A DNA stretch of 64,000 nucleotides, taken from Pseudomonas silvicola (GTDB lineage Bacteria > Pseudomonadota > Gammaproteobacteria > Pseudomonadales > Pseudomonadaceae). Below the pieces are notes generated by a model. The model did no database searches and had not been told where the DNA came from. It saw nothing but the letters and a program-made list of their open reading frames with translations. The position numbers and the translations under genes were made by a program. Location: the NCBI RefSeq assembly GCF_026651855.1, contig NZ_CP093280.1, positions 1,280,001-1,344,000 on the forward strand. Direction: 5' to 3'. Within the stretch, counting starts at the first letter, position 1, and each line of letters begins with the position of its first letter. Positions 52,482 through 61,256 of this stretch are shown piece by piece.

Positions 52482-54439
52482 TTCGTTTCGAACAGGTCGG
52501 TAAGCGCTATCCGAACGGACACGTCGGCTTGCATGAGCTGAGCTTTCGAGTACGTCGTGGCGAGTTTCTGTTTGTCACCGGCCACTCCGGTGCCGGTAAA
52601 AGTACCCTGCTGCGCCTGCTGCTGGCCATGGAACGTCCCACCTCCGGCAAGCTGCTGCTGGCCGGCCAGGACCTGGGCCAGATCAGCAATGCGCAGATCC
52701 CGTTCCTGCGCCGCCAGATCGGCGTGGTGTTCCAGAACCACCAGTTGCTGTTCGACCGTACGGTGTTCAACAACGTCGCCCTGCCGCTGCAGATACTCGG
52801 GCTGTCCAAGCCCGAGATCGCCAAGCGCGTGGATTCGGCGCTGGAACGCGTGGCCCTGTCCGACAAGGCCGAGCTGTTCCCTGGTGACCTGTCCACCGGC
52901 CAGCAGCAGCGGGTCGGTATCGCCCGGGCCATCGTCCACCGGCCAGCAGCAGCGGGTCGGTATCGCCCGGGCCATCGTCCACCGGCCAGCAGCAGCGGGT
53001 CGGTATCGCCCGGGCCATCGTCCACCGGCCAGCAGCAGCGGGTCGGTATCGCCCGGGCCATCGTCCACCGGCCAGCAGCAGCGGGTCGGTATCGCCCGGG
53101 CCATCGTCCACCGGCCAGCAGCAGCGGGTCGGTATCGCCCGGGCCATCGTCCACCGGCCAGCAGCAGCGGGTCGGTATCGCCCGGGCCATCGTCCACCGG
53201 CCAGCAGCAGCGGGTCGGTATCGCCCGGGCCATCGTCCACCGGCCAGCAGCAGCGGGTCGGTATCGCCCGGGCCATCGTCCACCGGCCAGCAGCAGCGGG
53301 TCGGTATCGCCCGGGCCATCGTCCACCGGCCAGCAGCAGCGGGTCGGTATCGCCCGGGCCATCGTCCACCGGCCAGCAGCAGCGGGTCGGTATCGCCCGG
53401 GCCATCGTCCACCGGCCAGCAGCAGCGGGTCGGTATCGCCCGGGCCATCGTCCACCGGCCAGCAGCAGCGGGTCGGTATCGCCCGGGCCATCGTCCACCG
53501 GCCAGCAGCAGCGGGTCGGTATCGCCCGGGCCATCGTCCACCGGCCAGCAGCAGCGGGTCGGTATCGCCCGGGCCATCGTCCACCGGCCAGCAGCAGCGG
53601 GTCGGTATCGCCCGGGCCATCGTCCACCGGCCAGCAGCAGCGGGTCGGTATCGCCCGGGCCATCGTCCACCGGCCAGCAGCAGCGGGTCGGTATCGCCCG
53701 GGCCATCGTCCACCGGCCAGCAGCAGCGGGTCGGTATCGCCCGGGCCATCGTCCACCGGCCAGCAGCAGCGGGTCGGTATCGCCCGGGCCATCGTCCACC
53801 GGCCAGCAGCAGCGGGTCGGTATCGCCCGGGCCATCGTCCACCGGCCAGCAGCAGCGGGTCGGTATCGCCCGGGCCATCGTCCACCGGCCAGCAGCAGCG
53901 GGTCGGTATCGCCCGGGCCATCGTCCACCGGCCAGCAGCAGCGGGTCGGTATCGCCCGGGCCATCGTCCACCGGCCAGCAGCAGCGGGTCGGTATCGCCC
54001 GGGCCATCGTCCACCGGCCAGCAGCAGCGGGTCGGTATCGCCCGGGCCATCGTCCACCGGCCAGCAGCAGCGGGTCGGTATCGCCCGGGCCATCGTCCAC
54101 CGGCCAGCAGCAGCGGGTCGGTATCGCCCGGGCCATCGTCCACCGGCCAGCAGCAGCGGGTCGGTATCGCCCGGGCCATCGTCCACCGGCCAGCAGCAGC
54201 GGGTCGGTATCGCCCGGGCCATCGTCCACCGGCCAGCCTTGCTGCTGGCGGACGAGCCGACCGGTAACCTCGACCCACGCCTGGCTGCGGAGATCATGGG
54301 TGTATTCGAAGACATCAACCGGCTGGGCACCAGTGTGCTGATCGCCAGCCACGACCTGGCCCTGATCGCGCGCATGCGCCATCGCATGCTGACCTTGCAG
54401 CGCGGGCGCCTCATCGGTGACGGGGAGGCCGCGGAATGA
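52478..54439 (+). CDS. ftsE: Cell-division ABC ATPase FtsE interrupted by 31-copy in-frame repeat
   Basis: FtsE drives FtsX to activate periplasmic peptidoglycan hydrolases during division. The first 137 residues are normal, with Walker A GHSGAGKST at 35-43 and Q-loop VFQNHQLLF. The signature region (LSTGQQQRVGIARAI) is then repeated by a 43-bp tandem array (52891-54237), adding 430 residues with a 43-residue period containing HRPAAAGRYRPGH and RPPASSSGSVSPGPS. Ten extra signature motifs precede the last one, which leads directly into Walker B LLLADEPTGNLD and the switch His (SHDLAL). Total 653 aa = 223 (normal) + 430. It overlaps ftsY and ftsX by ATGA. Whether this long form folds or works is unknown. 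Confidence 0.9.
   Translation: MIRFEQVGKRYPNGHVGLHELSFRVRRGEFLFVTGHSGAGKSTLLRLLLAMERPTSGKLLLAGQDLGQISNAQIPFLRRQIGVVFQNHQLLFDRTVFNNVALPLQILGLSKPEIAKRVDSALERVALSDKAELFPGDLSTGQQQRVGIARAIVHRPAAAGRYRPGHRPPASSSGSVSPGPSSTGQQQRVGIARAIVHRPAAAGRYRPGHRPPASSSGSVSPGPSSTGQQQRVGIARAIVHRPAAAGRYRPGHRPPASSSGSVSPGPSSTGQQQRVGIARAIVHRPAAAGRYRPGHRPPASSSGSVSPGPSSTGQQQRVGIARAIVHRPAAAGRYRPGHRPPASSSGSVSPGPSSTGQQQRVGIARAIVHRPAAAGRYRPGHRPPASSSGSVSPGPSSTGQQQRVGIARAIVHRPAAAGRYRPGHRPPASSSGSVSPGPSSTGQQQRVGIARAIVHRPAAAGRYRPGHRPPASSSGSVSPGPSSTGQQQRVGIARAIVHRPAAAGRYRPGHRPPASSSGSVSPGPSSTGQQQRVGIARAIVHRPAAAGRYRPGHRPPASSSGSVSPGPSSTGQQQRVGIARAIVHRPALLLADEPTGNLDPRLAAEIMGVFEDINRLGTSVLIASHDLALIARMRHRMLTLQRGRLIGDGEAAE
52891..54237. 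repeat. 43-bp perfect tandem repeat array, 31 copies plus 14 bp
   Basis: The unit begins GTCCACCGGCCAGCAGCAGC and ends CGGGCCATC. Thirty-one full copies (1333 bp, 52891-54223) are followed by the first 14 bases, GTCCACCGGCCAGC (54224-54237). No differences between copies were seen. The single-copy ancestral gene would have had this 14-mer at both ends of one unit, read once as TGQ codons and once as VHRPA, so slippage between them can start duplication. The unit is about 74% GC and contains no TAA, TAG or TGA on either strand. Because 43 = 3n+1, each copy shifts the frame. Confidence 0.97.
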
Positions 54440-55461
54440 CTGGCACCCGTAGCCCCAAAGTGGCCGACCGCGTGGCCCCGAAGAACGCCGACCCGTTGCC
54501 GCCGAAGAAGAAACCCCACGAGGAAGACGACGGTCCGGACTTCGCCACCCTGTTCAAGGCCTGGCTGGAAAGCCACCGCGCCAGCCTGCAAGACAGCCTG
54601 CGGCGCCTGGGCAAGCAACCCATCGGCAGTTTCTTCACCTGCCTGGTGATGGCGGTCGCCCTGAGCCTGCCCATGGGCCTGTCGCTGTTGCTCAAGAACG
54701 TCGAGCGCCTGGGCGGCTCATGGCAGCGCGCGGCGCAGATTTCGCTGTACCTGGACATGAATGCCAGCGACCGCGACGGCGAAGCCCTGGTGACCCAGAT
54801 CAAAGGCCTGAGTGGCGTCGCCGATGCCGAGTTCATCAACAAGGACAAGGCCCTCACCGAGTTCCAGCAACAGTCCGGCCTGGGCGAGGCGCTCAAGGAA
54901 CTGCCCGACAACCCGTTGCCGGGCGTGGTGGTGGTGACCCCGCTGGAGATCGACAAGGCCGCGCTGGAAGCCCTGCGGGGACAACTGGCCGAGCTGCCCA
55001 AGGTGCAGCAGGCCCAACTGGACCTGATGTGGGTGGAGCGCCTGGCGGCCATTCTCAAGCTGGGTGACCGTTTTGTCTTCGGCCTGACCGTGCTGTTGGT
55101 GTCGGCGCTGTTGCTGGTGGTGGGTAATACCATTCGTCTGCACATCGAGAACCGGCGCACGGAAATCGAGGTCATCAAGTTAGTGGGGGGCACTGACGCC
55201 TACGTGCGTAGGCCGTTTCTGTACATGGGGGCGATTTATGGCTTGGGCGGTGGGGTTTTCGCCTGGGGCGTGCTGGCTTTCGGCCTGAACTGGCTGAATG
55301 ACGCCGTGGTAGGGCTCTCCGGGCTGTATGGCAGTGACTTTGCCCTGGCCGGGGTGCCATCATCCGATGGTCTGTCCCTCTTGCTTGGTGCCCTGTTGTT
55401 GGGGTATATCGGTGCGTGGATCGCAGTGGCGCGGCATTTGCGCGAGCTGGCTCCGCGGTAA
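54436..55461 (+). CDS. ftsX: Cell-division protein FtsX
   Basis: FtsX is the membrane half of the FtsEX complex. The 341 aa protein has a long cytoplasmic N-terminus, a first membrane helix (FFTCLVMAVALSLPMGLSLL), a periplasmic domain (residues ~85-205) that contacts hydrolase activators, and three C-terminal helices with the conserved cytoplasmic segment RRTEIEVIKLVGGTDAYVRR. It begins inside the ftsE stop (ATGA), so its translation should depend on ribosomes finishing ftsE in frame. Confidence 0.95.
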   Translation: MTGTRSPKVADRVAPKNADPLPPKKKPHEEDDGPDFATLFKAWLESHRASLQDSLRRLGKQPIGSFFTCLVMAVALSLPMGLSLLLKNVERLGGSWQRAAQISLYLDMNASDRDGEALVTQIKGLSGVADAEFINKDKALTEFQQQSGLGEALKELPDNPLPGVVVVTPLEIDKAALEALRGQLAELPKVQQAQLDLMWVERLAAILKLGDRFVFGLTVLLVSALLLVVGNTIRLHIENRRTEIEVIKLVGGTDAYVRRPFLYMGAIYGLGGGVFAWGVLAFGLNWLNDAVVGLSGLYGSDFALAGVPSSDGLSLLLGALLLGYIGAWIAVARHLRELAPR

Positions 55462-55514
55462 TTTTTGGTAATATTTGTTTGCCAGCATTGACCTTTGGTG
55501 AAATTAACTTTAGG

Positions 55515-55541
55515 GAACTTGTTTCGCGGTTCCCGGTCTAT
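55515..55541 (+). promoter_or_regulatory. Sigma-E/AlgU-type promoter of rpoH
   Basis: GAACTT (55515-55520), a 16-bp spacer, then TCTAT (55537-55541), close to the consensus GAACTT-N16/17-TCTGA. It lies 48 bp before the rpoH start in an AT-rich gap. AlgU control of rpoH is known in P. aeruginosa. Confidence 0.78.
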
Positions 55542-55588
55542 GCGTCTGTGCTTTAATGCACAAATTCGTGAGTCGGAGGTTTTTTCGT

Positions 55589-56443
55589 ATGACCACTTCT
55601 TTGCAACCTGCGTATGCCTTGGTCCCGGGTCAGAACCTGGAAGCCTATGTGCACACGGTGAACAGCATTCCACTGCTGACGCCGGAGCAGGAGCGTGAAC
55701 TGGCCGAGAGTCTCTACTATGAGCAGGATCTTGGGGCGGCTCGGCAGATGGTGCTCGCCCACCTGCGTTTCGTCGTGCACATCGCACGCAGCTATTCGGG
55801 GTATGGCCTGGCACAGGCCGACCTCATCCAGGAAGGCAACGTCGGCCTGATGAAGGCCGTGAAGCGTTTCAACCCGGAAATGGGCGTACGCCTGGTGTCC
55901 TTTGCCGTGCACTGGATCAAGGCGGAAATCCACGAGTTCATCCTGCGCAACTGGCGCATCGTCAAGGTCGCGACCACCAAGGCCCAGCGCAAGTTGTTCT
56001 TCAACCTGCGCAGCCAGAAGAAGCGCCTGGCCTGGCTGAACAACGAGGAAGTCCACCGTGTGGCCGAAAGCCTGGGCGTGGAGCCGCGTGAAGTGCGCGA
56101 GATGGAAAGCCGCCTGACCGGTCAGGACATGGCCTTCGACCCGGCCGCGGAAGCGGACGACGACAGTGCCTTCCAATCGCCAGCCAATTACCTGGAGGAC
56201 CACCGTTACGACCCGGCGCGTCAGCTGGAGGATGCCGATTGGAGCGACAGCTCCAACAGCAACCTGCACCAGGCCCTGGAAGTACTGGACGACCGCAGCC
56301 GTGACATTCTCTACCAGCGCTGGCTGGCCGAGGAAAAAGCCACGCTGCATGAGCTGGCCGAGAAGTACAACGTGTCGGCCGAGCGTATCCGCCAGCTGGA
56401 AAAAAGCGCGATGAACAAGCTGAAGGTGTCCATCGCCGCCTGA
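55589..56443 (+). CDS. rpoH: Heat-shock sigma factor RpoH (sigma-32)
   Basis: A 284 aa sigma-70 family factor. Region 2 is in [20 protein letters not shown] followed by [17 protein letters not shown]; the diagnostic RpoH box QRKLFFNLR is present; region 4 contains [23 protein letters not shown] 55589 follows CGGAGG. It is in the conserved ftsY-ftsE-ftsX-rpoH order and ends at a strong terminator. Confidence 0.97.
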   Translation: MTTSLQPAYALVPGQNLEAYVHTVNSIPLLTPEQERELAESLYYEQDLGAARQMVLAHLRFVVHIARSYSGYGLAQADLIQEGNVGLMKAVKRFNPEMGVRLVSFAVHWIKAEIHEFILRNWRIVKVATTKAQRKLFFNLRSQKKRLAWLNNEEVHRVAESLGVEPREVREMESRLTGQDMAFDPAAEADDDSAFQSPANYLEDHRYDPARQLEDADWSDSSNSNLHQALEVLDDRSRDILYQRWLAEEKATLHELAEKYNVSAERIRQLEKSAMNKLKVSIAA

Positions 56444-56459
56444 TCAGCCCGCTGAAACG

Positions 56460-56488
56460 AAAAGCCCTGGCCAAGTGCCGGGGCTTTT
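56460..56488 (+). terminator. Rho-independent terminator of rpoH
   Basis: AAAAGCCC ... GGGCTTTT with an inner TGG/CCG extension gives an ~11-bp stem and 7-nt loop, followed by T, 16 bp past the rpoH stop. It is AT-flanked on both sides, so it may work in both directions. Confidence 0.82.
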
Positions 56489-56526
56489 TACATTCACGGC
56501 ACGCCTGAAGTCGCGCCGACTAACCT

Positions 56527-56577
56527 GTAGCAGCGGACCCGGCCGCGTCCCACTCGCCGCGCAGTATCAGGCACCCC
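56527..56577. repeat. Dispersed intergenic repeat, copy 3
   Basis: GTAGCAGCGGACCCGGCCGC then CGCCGCGCAGTATCAGGC, matching the element at 25173-25223 in sequence and spacing. It lies between the converging rpoH and mtgA genes. Confidence 0.65.
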
Positions 56578-56604
56578 CGCAGGCGCGATTGATAGGGAAT
56601 GCAG

Positions 56605-57330
56605 TCACATAGCCCAGGGCGTTGCACTGCGCGAGTGGTTGAGGTCGGTCAGGTACGCATCGCCGCCCAATTGCCCCATCTGCTTGCGAATCCACCCGGC
56701 CCGGCGGGCCACGTAGTTGCTTGGGTGGCTGGCGCTCCATACCCGGGGGTTGGGCAGCACGGCGGCCAGCAGGCTGGCCTGCTGTGCCGACAAGGCGCCA
56801 GCGCTTGTGCCGAAGTGGTGGCGCGCCGCCGCTTCGGCGCCAAACACGCCGTCGTCCCATTCCACACTGTTGAGGTACACCTCCAGAATCCGCTGCTTGG
56901 ACCAGAAGGTCTCGATCAGGGCGGTGAACCAGGCTTCCAGCGCTTTGCGAAAATAGCTGCGGCCGGACCACAGGAACAGGTTCTTGGACACTTGCTGGCT
57001 GAGGGTGCTGGCGCCGCGAATGGAGCCGCCGCGCTCGTTGTGCAGGAAGGCAGCCTGCATGGCGTCGAAATCAAACCCCCAATGCTGGGCAAAGCGCTGG
57101 TCTTCGCCGGCAATGACGGCGATCTTCAGCGAATCGGAGATCTCCCCGTAAGGCCGCCAACTGCGTTGCAGGTCGATGGGTTCACCGTCCACCCAGGACT
57201 CGATCTTGCGCTCCACCATCAGCATCGTCCCGGGCGGCGGCACGAAGCGAAACAGCACCACCAGCAGGATGCTGCCGACGATGAACCAGAGTGCCACTTT
57301 GCGCAGCAGGGTGAAAATCGAACTCAGCAT
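56605..57330 (-). CDS. mtgA: Monofunctional peptidoglycan glycosyltransferase MtgA
   Basis: A 241 aa GT51 enzyme polymerising lipid II. One N-terminal membrane helix (LWFIVGSILLVVLFRFVPPP), the catalytic Glu motif VIAGEDQRFAQHWGFD, and the family segment RGASTLSQQVSKNLFLWSGR plus LEVYLNSVEW. ATG 57330 (MLSSIF) is chosen; an upstream ATG at 57363 overlaps a TATAAT-like -10 box and so is less likely. Confidence 0.92.
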   Translation of the reverse strand: MLSSIFTLLRKVALWFIVGSILLVVLFRFVPPPGTMLMVERKIESWVDGEPIDLQRSWRPYGEISDSLKIAVIAGEDQRFAQHWGFDFDAMQAAFLHNERGGSIRGASTLSQQVSKNLFLWSGRSYFRKALEAWFTALIETFWSKQRILEVYLNSVEWDDGVFGAEAAARHHFGTSAGALSAQQASLLAAVLPNPRVWSASHPSNYVARRAGWIRKQMGQLGGDAYLTDLNHSRSATPWAM

Positions 57331-57399
57331 GGATGACTTGGCCGGATGCAGTGAGCGGGCCATTATACAGACCCTGTGCTATCGAACCGGAGTTCGTCA

Positions 57400-57777
57400 A
57401 TGCTGCGACAATTTCTCATGCTGGCTGCCTTTTTCGGGTTTACCGGGGTAGGGCTTGGCGCGTTCGCCGCCCATGGCCTCAAGGACCGTTTGAGCAGCGA
57501 TTACCTGGCAGTGTTCCATACCGGCGTGAACTATCAGCTGATTCACGCCCTGGCCTTGCTGGCAGTGGCGGTCTTGAGCGTGCAGGTACCGGGCCGGCTG
57601 GTGAATGCCGCAGCGGTGATGTTCTGCATCGGTATCGTGCTGTTTTCCGGCAGCCTCTATGCGCTCACCCTCAGCGGCGTGCGCTTGTTCGGTGTGATCA
57701 CCCCGTTTGGCGGCCTGGCGTTCCTGGTGGGTTGGGCTTGCCTGGGCATGGCGGCATGGAAGCTGGGCAAGGCCTGA
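57400..57777 (+). CDS. DUF423 membrane protein
   Basis: A 125 aa protein of four membrane helices belonging to DUF423 (YgdD type): MLAAFFGFTGVGLGAFAAHG LK at the start and GVRLFGVITPFGGLAFLVGW near the end. The family is widespread in bacteria; a function is not established. It is divergent from mtgA and 84 bp upstream of thiS. Confidence 0.88.
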   Translation: MLRQFLMLAAFFGFTGVGLGAFAAHGLKDRLSSDYLAVFHTGVNYQLIHALALLAVAVLSVQVPGRLVNAAAVMFCIGIVLFSGSLYALTLSGVRLFGVITPFGGLAFLVGWACLGMAAWKLGKA

Positions 57778-57861
57778 GACGAATGGGCCGGGTTTGTGTT
57801 GGTGGTGGGCGGCGAACGGGCTAGAATGCTGGCCCCCTTTGAAATGATGGCTGCTGCCTGC

Positions 57862-58062
57862 ATGCACATTCAGTTGAACGGTGAACCCTTTGAATTGCCC
57901 GACGGCGAAACCGTCGCGGCGCTGCTGACCCGCCTCGAGCTGACCGGCCGCCGGGTCGCGGTAGAGCTGAACCTGGACATCGTGCCGCGCAGCCAGCACG
58001 AAGCCACTGCCCTGCGCGAAGGCGACCAGGTTGAAGTGGTCCATGCCATTGGCGGCGGCTAG
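57862..58062 (+). CDS. thiS: Sulfur carrier protein ThiS
   Basis: ThiS carries sulfur as a C-terminal thiocarboxylate for thiazole formation. The 66 aa ubiquitin-like protein ends in the required GGG (VVHAIGGG). The start [12 protein letters not shown] at 57862 is the family start; the longer open frame upstream is not ThiS-like. thiG follows 50 bp downstream. A TAGAAT box near 57822 may be its promoter. Confidence 0.95.
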   Translation: MHIQLNGEPFELPDGETVAALLTRLELTGRRVAVELNLDIVPRSQHEATALREGDQVEVVHAIGGG

Positions 58063-58112
58063 GCTGCGGCGCACCGCCTGCTGTACCCCTTCAACCCTCG
58101 AGAGGAATGACG

Positions 58113-58907
58113 ATGAGCAATCTGCCTAGCGACAAGCCGTTTATCCTGGCCGGCCGTACCTTCGAATCGCGCCTGCTGGTCGGTACCGGCAAGTACCGCG
58201 ACCTGGAAGAAACCCGCCTGGCCATCGAAGCCTCGGGGGCCGAGATCGTCACCGTGGCCGTGCGCCGCACCAACATCGGCCAGAACCCTGGCGAGCCCAA
58301 CCTGCTCGACGTGCTGCCGCCGGACCGTTACACCATTCTGCCGAACACCGCCGGTTGCTACGATGCGGTCGAAGCAGTACGTACCTGCCGCCTGGCCCGT
58401 GAACTGCTGGACGGCCACAACCTGGTGAAGCTGGAAGTGCTGGCCGACCAGAAAACCCTGTTCCCCAACGTCATCGAGACCCTCAAAGCCGCCGAAGTGC
58501 TGGTCAAGGACGGTTTTGACGTGATGGTGTACACCAGCGACGACCCGATCATCGCCCGCCAACTGGCCGAGATCGGCTGCATCGCGGTGATGCCGCTGGC
58601 GGGCCTGATTGGCACCGGCCTGGGTATCTGCAACCCCTACAACCTGCAGATCATCCTGGAAGAAGCCAAGGTACCGGTGCTGGTGGATGCCGGCGTGGGT
58701 ACCGCGTCGGACGCTACCATTGCCATGGAACTGGGCTGCGAGGCGGTGCTGATGAACTCGGCTATCGCCCACGCACAGAACCCGGTGTTGATGGCCCAGG
58801 CCATGAAGCACGCCATCGTTGCTGGCCGCATGGCCTACCTGGCCGGGCGCATGCCGAAAAAACTCTATGCCAGCGCCTCATCGCCGCTGGATGGTCTGAT
58901 CAAGTAA
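58113..58907 (+). CDS. thiG: Thiazole synthase ThiG
   Basis: A 264 aa TIM-barrel enzyme making thiamine thiazole phosphate from deoxyxylulose phosphate, dehydroglycine and ThiS thiocarboxylate. It contains [11 protein letters not shown] at the N-terminus, the Schiff-base Lys region LVKLEVLAD, and [23 protein letters not shown] 58113 has AGAGGA 6 nt upstream; ATG 58107 sits too close. It is followed after 8 bp by trmB. Confidence 0.96.
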   Translation: MSNLPSDKPFILAGRTFESRLLVGTGKYRDLEETRLAIEASGAEIVTVAVRRTNIGQNPGEPNLLDVLPPDRYTILPNTAGCYDAVEAVRTCRLARELLDGHNLVKLEVLADQKTLFPNVIETLKAAEVLVKDGFDVMVYTSDDPIIARQLAEIGCIAVMPLAGLIGTGLGICNPYNLQIILEEAKVPVLVDAGVGTASDATIAMELGCEAVLMNSAIAHAQNPVLMAQAMKHAIVAGRMAYLAGRMPKKLYASASSPLDGLIK

Positions 58908-58915
58908 GAGCCACC

Positions 58916-59656
58916 ATGACTGAACCGCAAGATACCCCGAACCCTGAAAACGACGACGTGCAGGGTGAGGGCGAACAGCGCCAGCACCGCGCTATCAAGA
59001 GCTTCGTGATGCGCGCCGGGCGCATGACCGAAGGCCAGCAGCGCGGCCTGGACCAGGGCGCGCCCCTGTTCGTGCTGCCGCTGGCCGACGCACCGGTGGA
59101 CTATGACCAGGTGTTTGGTCGCAGCGCCCCGCGTACCGTGGAAATCGGCTTCGGCATGGGCCATTCGCTGCTGGAAATGGCCGCCGCCGCCCCGGAGCAC
59201 GACTTCATCGGCATCGAGGTGCACCGCCCGGGTGTGGGTGCGCTGCTCAATGGCGTGCTGACCCAGGGCCTGAAGAACCTGCGGGTCTACGACACCGACG
59301 CCATCGAAGTGCTCAAGCGCTGCATCGCGGACAACAGCCTCGACCGCCTGATGCTGTTCTTCCCGGACCCGTGGCACAAGAGCCGCCACCACAAGCGTCG
59401 CATCGTCCAGCCGGCGTTCGCCGAACTGGTACGCAGCAAGCTGAAAGTCGGTGGTGTGCTGCACATGGCCACCGATTGGGAGCCCTATGCCGAGTACATG
59501 CTGGAAGTGATGAACGTGGCGCCGGGTTACCGCAACCAGGCTGAAGACGGCAAGTGCGTACCCCGCCCCGCCGAACGCCCGATCACCAAGTTCGAACGCC
59601 GCGGCGAGCGACTGGGCCATGGCGTGTGGGACCTGAAGTTCGAAAAGGTCGATTGA
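58916..59656 (+). CDS. trmB: tRNA (guanine-46-N7)-methyltransferase TrmB
   Basis: A 246 aa SAM enzyme methylating G46 in tRNA variable loops. Motifs: [20 protein letters not shown] for SAM, the catalytic region [20 protein letters not shown], and a charged N-terminal tail. Standard length. Probably cotranscribed with thiSG; ends before a long hairpin. Confidence 0.96.
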   Translation: MTEPQDTPNPENDDVQGEGEQRQHRAIKSFVMRAGRMTEGQQRGLDQGAPLFVLPLADAPVDYDQVFGRSAPRTVEIGFGMGHSLLEMAAAAPEHDFIGIEVHRPGVGALLNGVLTQGLKNLRVYDTDAIEVLKRCIADNSLDRLMLFFPDPWHKSRHHKRRIVQPAFAELVRSKLKVGGVLHMATDWEPYAEYMLEVMNVAPGYRNQAEDGKCVPRPAERPITKFERRGERLGHGVWDLKFEKVD

Positions 59657-59673
59657 TGACCTGCGTTTCGCAC

Positions 59674-59714
59674 GCTTGCTGTGGGACCGAGCCTCGCTCG
59701 GCCCCACAGCAAGC
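59674..59714. terminator. REP-like two-way terminator between trmB and DUF3392 gene
   Basis: Nineteen-base arms GCTTGCTGTGGGACCGAGC and GCTCGGCCCCACAGCAAGC with a 3-nt loop and a single mismatch. The core GTGGGACCG is shared with the 31358-31424 hairpin (GGGACCG). It separates converging genes. Confidence 0.7.
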
Positions 59715-59720
59715 GGCGGA

Positions 59721-60044
59721 TTATTTGCGGTCGGCGACCACGCCGATCAGCACCAGCACCACCAGCAACACCGGCGCCAGGCTGTAGTTGTTGAACTGGC
59801 TCAACCCGCGCACCACCCACGGGGTGGCATAGATCAACGCCGCGCCGCTGCCAATGCAGCACACCAGCGCCATCACCGGCACCCGCAACGCCCCCGCCAT
59901 GCCGCCCACCCGCTGATCCAGCCAGGCCTTGATGTCGGCGCCAAACAGCACCAGCAGGCAACCCACCAGCGCCAGGGCGATTTCCGAGAGATTGCCGCGG
60001 CTCCAGCGCGACGCGGTAGCGAGCAGGTTCAACACTAATTCCAT
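59721..60044 (-). CDS. DUF3392 membrane protein
   Basis: A 107 aa protein with three hydrophobic segments (EIALALVGCLLVLFGADIKA, RVPVMALVCCIGSGAALIYA, LAPVLLVVLVLIGVVA), matching DUF3392 in length and layout. It follows hemW closely (9 bp) on the minus strand, so it is likely the last gene of the metX-metW-DUF4426-rdgB-hemW run. No function known to me. Confidence 0.82.
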   Translation of the reverse strand: MELVLNLLATASRWSRGNLSEIALALVGCLLVLFGADIKAWLDQRVGGMAGALRVPVMALVCCIGSGAALIYATPWVVRGLSQFNNYSLAPVLLVVLVLIGVVADRK

Positions 60045-60053
60045 GGCCAATCC

Positions 60054-61256
60054 TTAAATCAAGAAATACTGCAGCAGGTCGTTGAGAAACAACTGGCCCT
60101 GAGGCGTGGCAACCAGGCGCGACGGTTCGACCTGCAAAAGGCCCTTTTGTTCGGCTTGGCGGCGGCCTTCACCCAGGCTTTCCAGGGTCAACCCGGTGCG
60201 CTGTGGGTAAAGTCGTGCTTCCACACCTTGGGTCAGGCGCAGGGCGTTCATCAGGAACTCGAAGGGCAGTTCGTCCAGCGCCAGCAGCTTCTCGCCTGCC
60301 TGGAAGGGCTTGGCCGGGTTCAGGTAGTCCTTGGGCAGCCGGGTTTTCCAGGTGCGAACGATGCGCCCGTCAGGGTGGCTGAGCTTACCGTGGGCGCCGG
60401 CGCCGATACCGATGAAATCGCCGAAGCTCCAGTAGTTGAGGTTATGCCGCGCCGCCTTGCCGGGCTGTGCATACGCAGACACTTCATACTGGGCGTAACC
60501 GTGCTCGGCCAGCAGGGCCTGGCCGGCTTCCTGGATGTCCCACAGGGTATCGTCCTCGGGCAGCACGGGCGGCTGGTTCCAGAACACCGTATTGGGCTCC
60601 AGGGTCAGCTGGTACCAGGACAGGTGCGTGGGCTTGAGGGCGATGGCCTGGCGCAGGTCGTCCAGTGCTTCGTCCAGGGACTGGTCGGGCAGGCCGTGCA
60701 TCAGGTCCAGGTTGAAGTTGTCGAACCCTGCCTGGCGCGCCATGTCGGCAGCACGTACCGCTTCGCTGCCGGTATGGATGCGGCCCAGGGCTTCGAGCTT
60801 GGCTTCCTGGAAACTCTGGATACCGATGGACAGGCGGTTGATGCCCAGCTTGCGGTAGGCGCTGAATTTTTCCTGCTCGAAGGTACCCGGGTTGGCCTCC
60901 AGGGTGATCTCGATGTCCGCGGCGAATGGGATGCGCTGTTCCACGCCTTCCAGCAACCGCCCCAGGGCTTTCGCGCTGAACAGGCTGGGGGTGCCCCCGC
61001 CGAAGAAGATAGAGCTCAGCGGGCGACCGTAAGTGGCCGGCAGGTCATTGTCCAGGTCGGCCAGCAGGGCGTCCACGTACTCCTCTTCCGGCAGCACGGG
61101 GCTGGCGGCGTGGGAGTTGAAGTCGCAGTACGGGCATTTGCGCACGCACCAGGGAATATGGATGTACAGCGCCAGCGGTGGCAGCACGGGCATTGGCGCC
61201 CGCGGCGCGACCGAGGAGAAACCATCCTCGCCCGCGAACAGCGTGGTGGTGGTCAT
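60054..61256 (-). CDS. hemW: Heme chaperone HemW (radical SAM)
   Basis: A 400 aa radical-SAM protein of the HemN-like group. The cluster motif is CVRKCPYC in [20 protein letters not shown]. HemW lacks the extra HemN residues for coproporphyrinogen oxidation and instead delivers heme to acceptor proteins. ATG 61256 overlaps the rdgB stop (ATGA); the frame remains open further upstream inside rdgB, but only as an out-of-frame shadow. Confidence 0.92.
   Translation of the reverse strand: MTTTTLFAGEDGFSSVAPRAPMPVLPPLALYIHIPWCVRKCPYCDFNSHAASPVLPEEEYVDALLADLDNDLPATYGRPLSSIFFGGGTPSLFSAKALGRLLEGVEQRIPFAADIEITLEANPGTFEQEKFSAYRKLGINRLSIGIQSFQEAKLEALGRIHTGSEAVRAADMARQAGFDNFNLDLMHGLPDQSLDEALDDLRQAIALKPTHLSWYQLTLEPNTVFWNQPPVLPEDDTLWDIQEAGQALLAEHGYAQYEVSAYAQPGKAARHNLNYWSFGDFIGIGAGAHGKLSHPDGRIVRTWKTRLPKDYLNPAKPFQAGEKLLALDELPFEFLMNALRLTQGVEARLYPQRTGLTLESLGEGRRQAEQKGLLQVEPSRLVATPQGQLFLNDLLQYFLI

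Noticed and set aside
52891-54237. CRISPR array
   Set aside because: Units are contiguous and identical with no spacers, lie inside a coding frame, and no cas genes are present.
52388-54618. Three long minus-strand open frames of 503-703 codons across the ftsE array
   Set aside because: They are open only because the 43-bp unit lacks stop codons in all frames; they repeat the same peptide and have no family resemblance at their ends.
55462-55588. An extended rpoH start at 55556
   Set aside because: The 11 added residues ([11 protein letters not shown]) are not family-like and ATG 55589 has a CGGAGG site.
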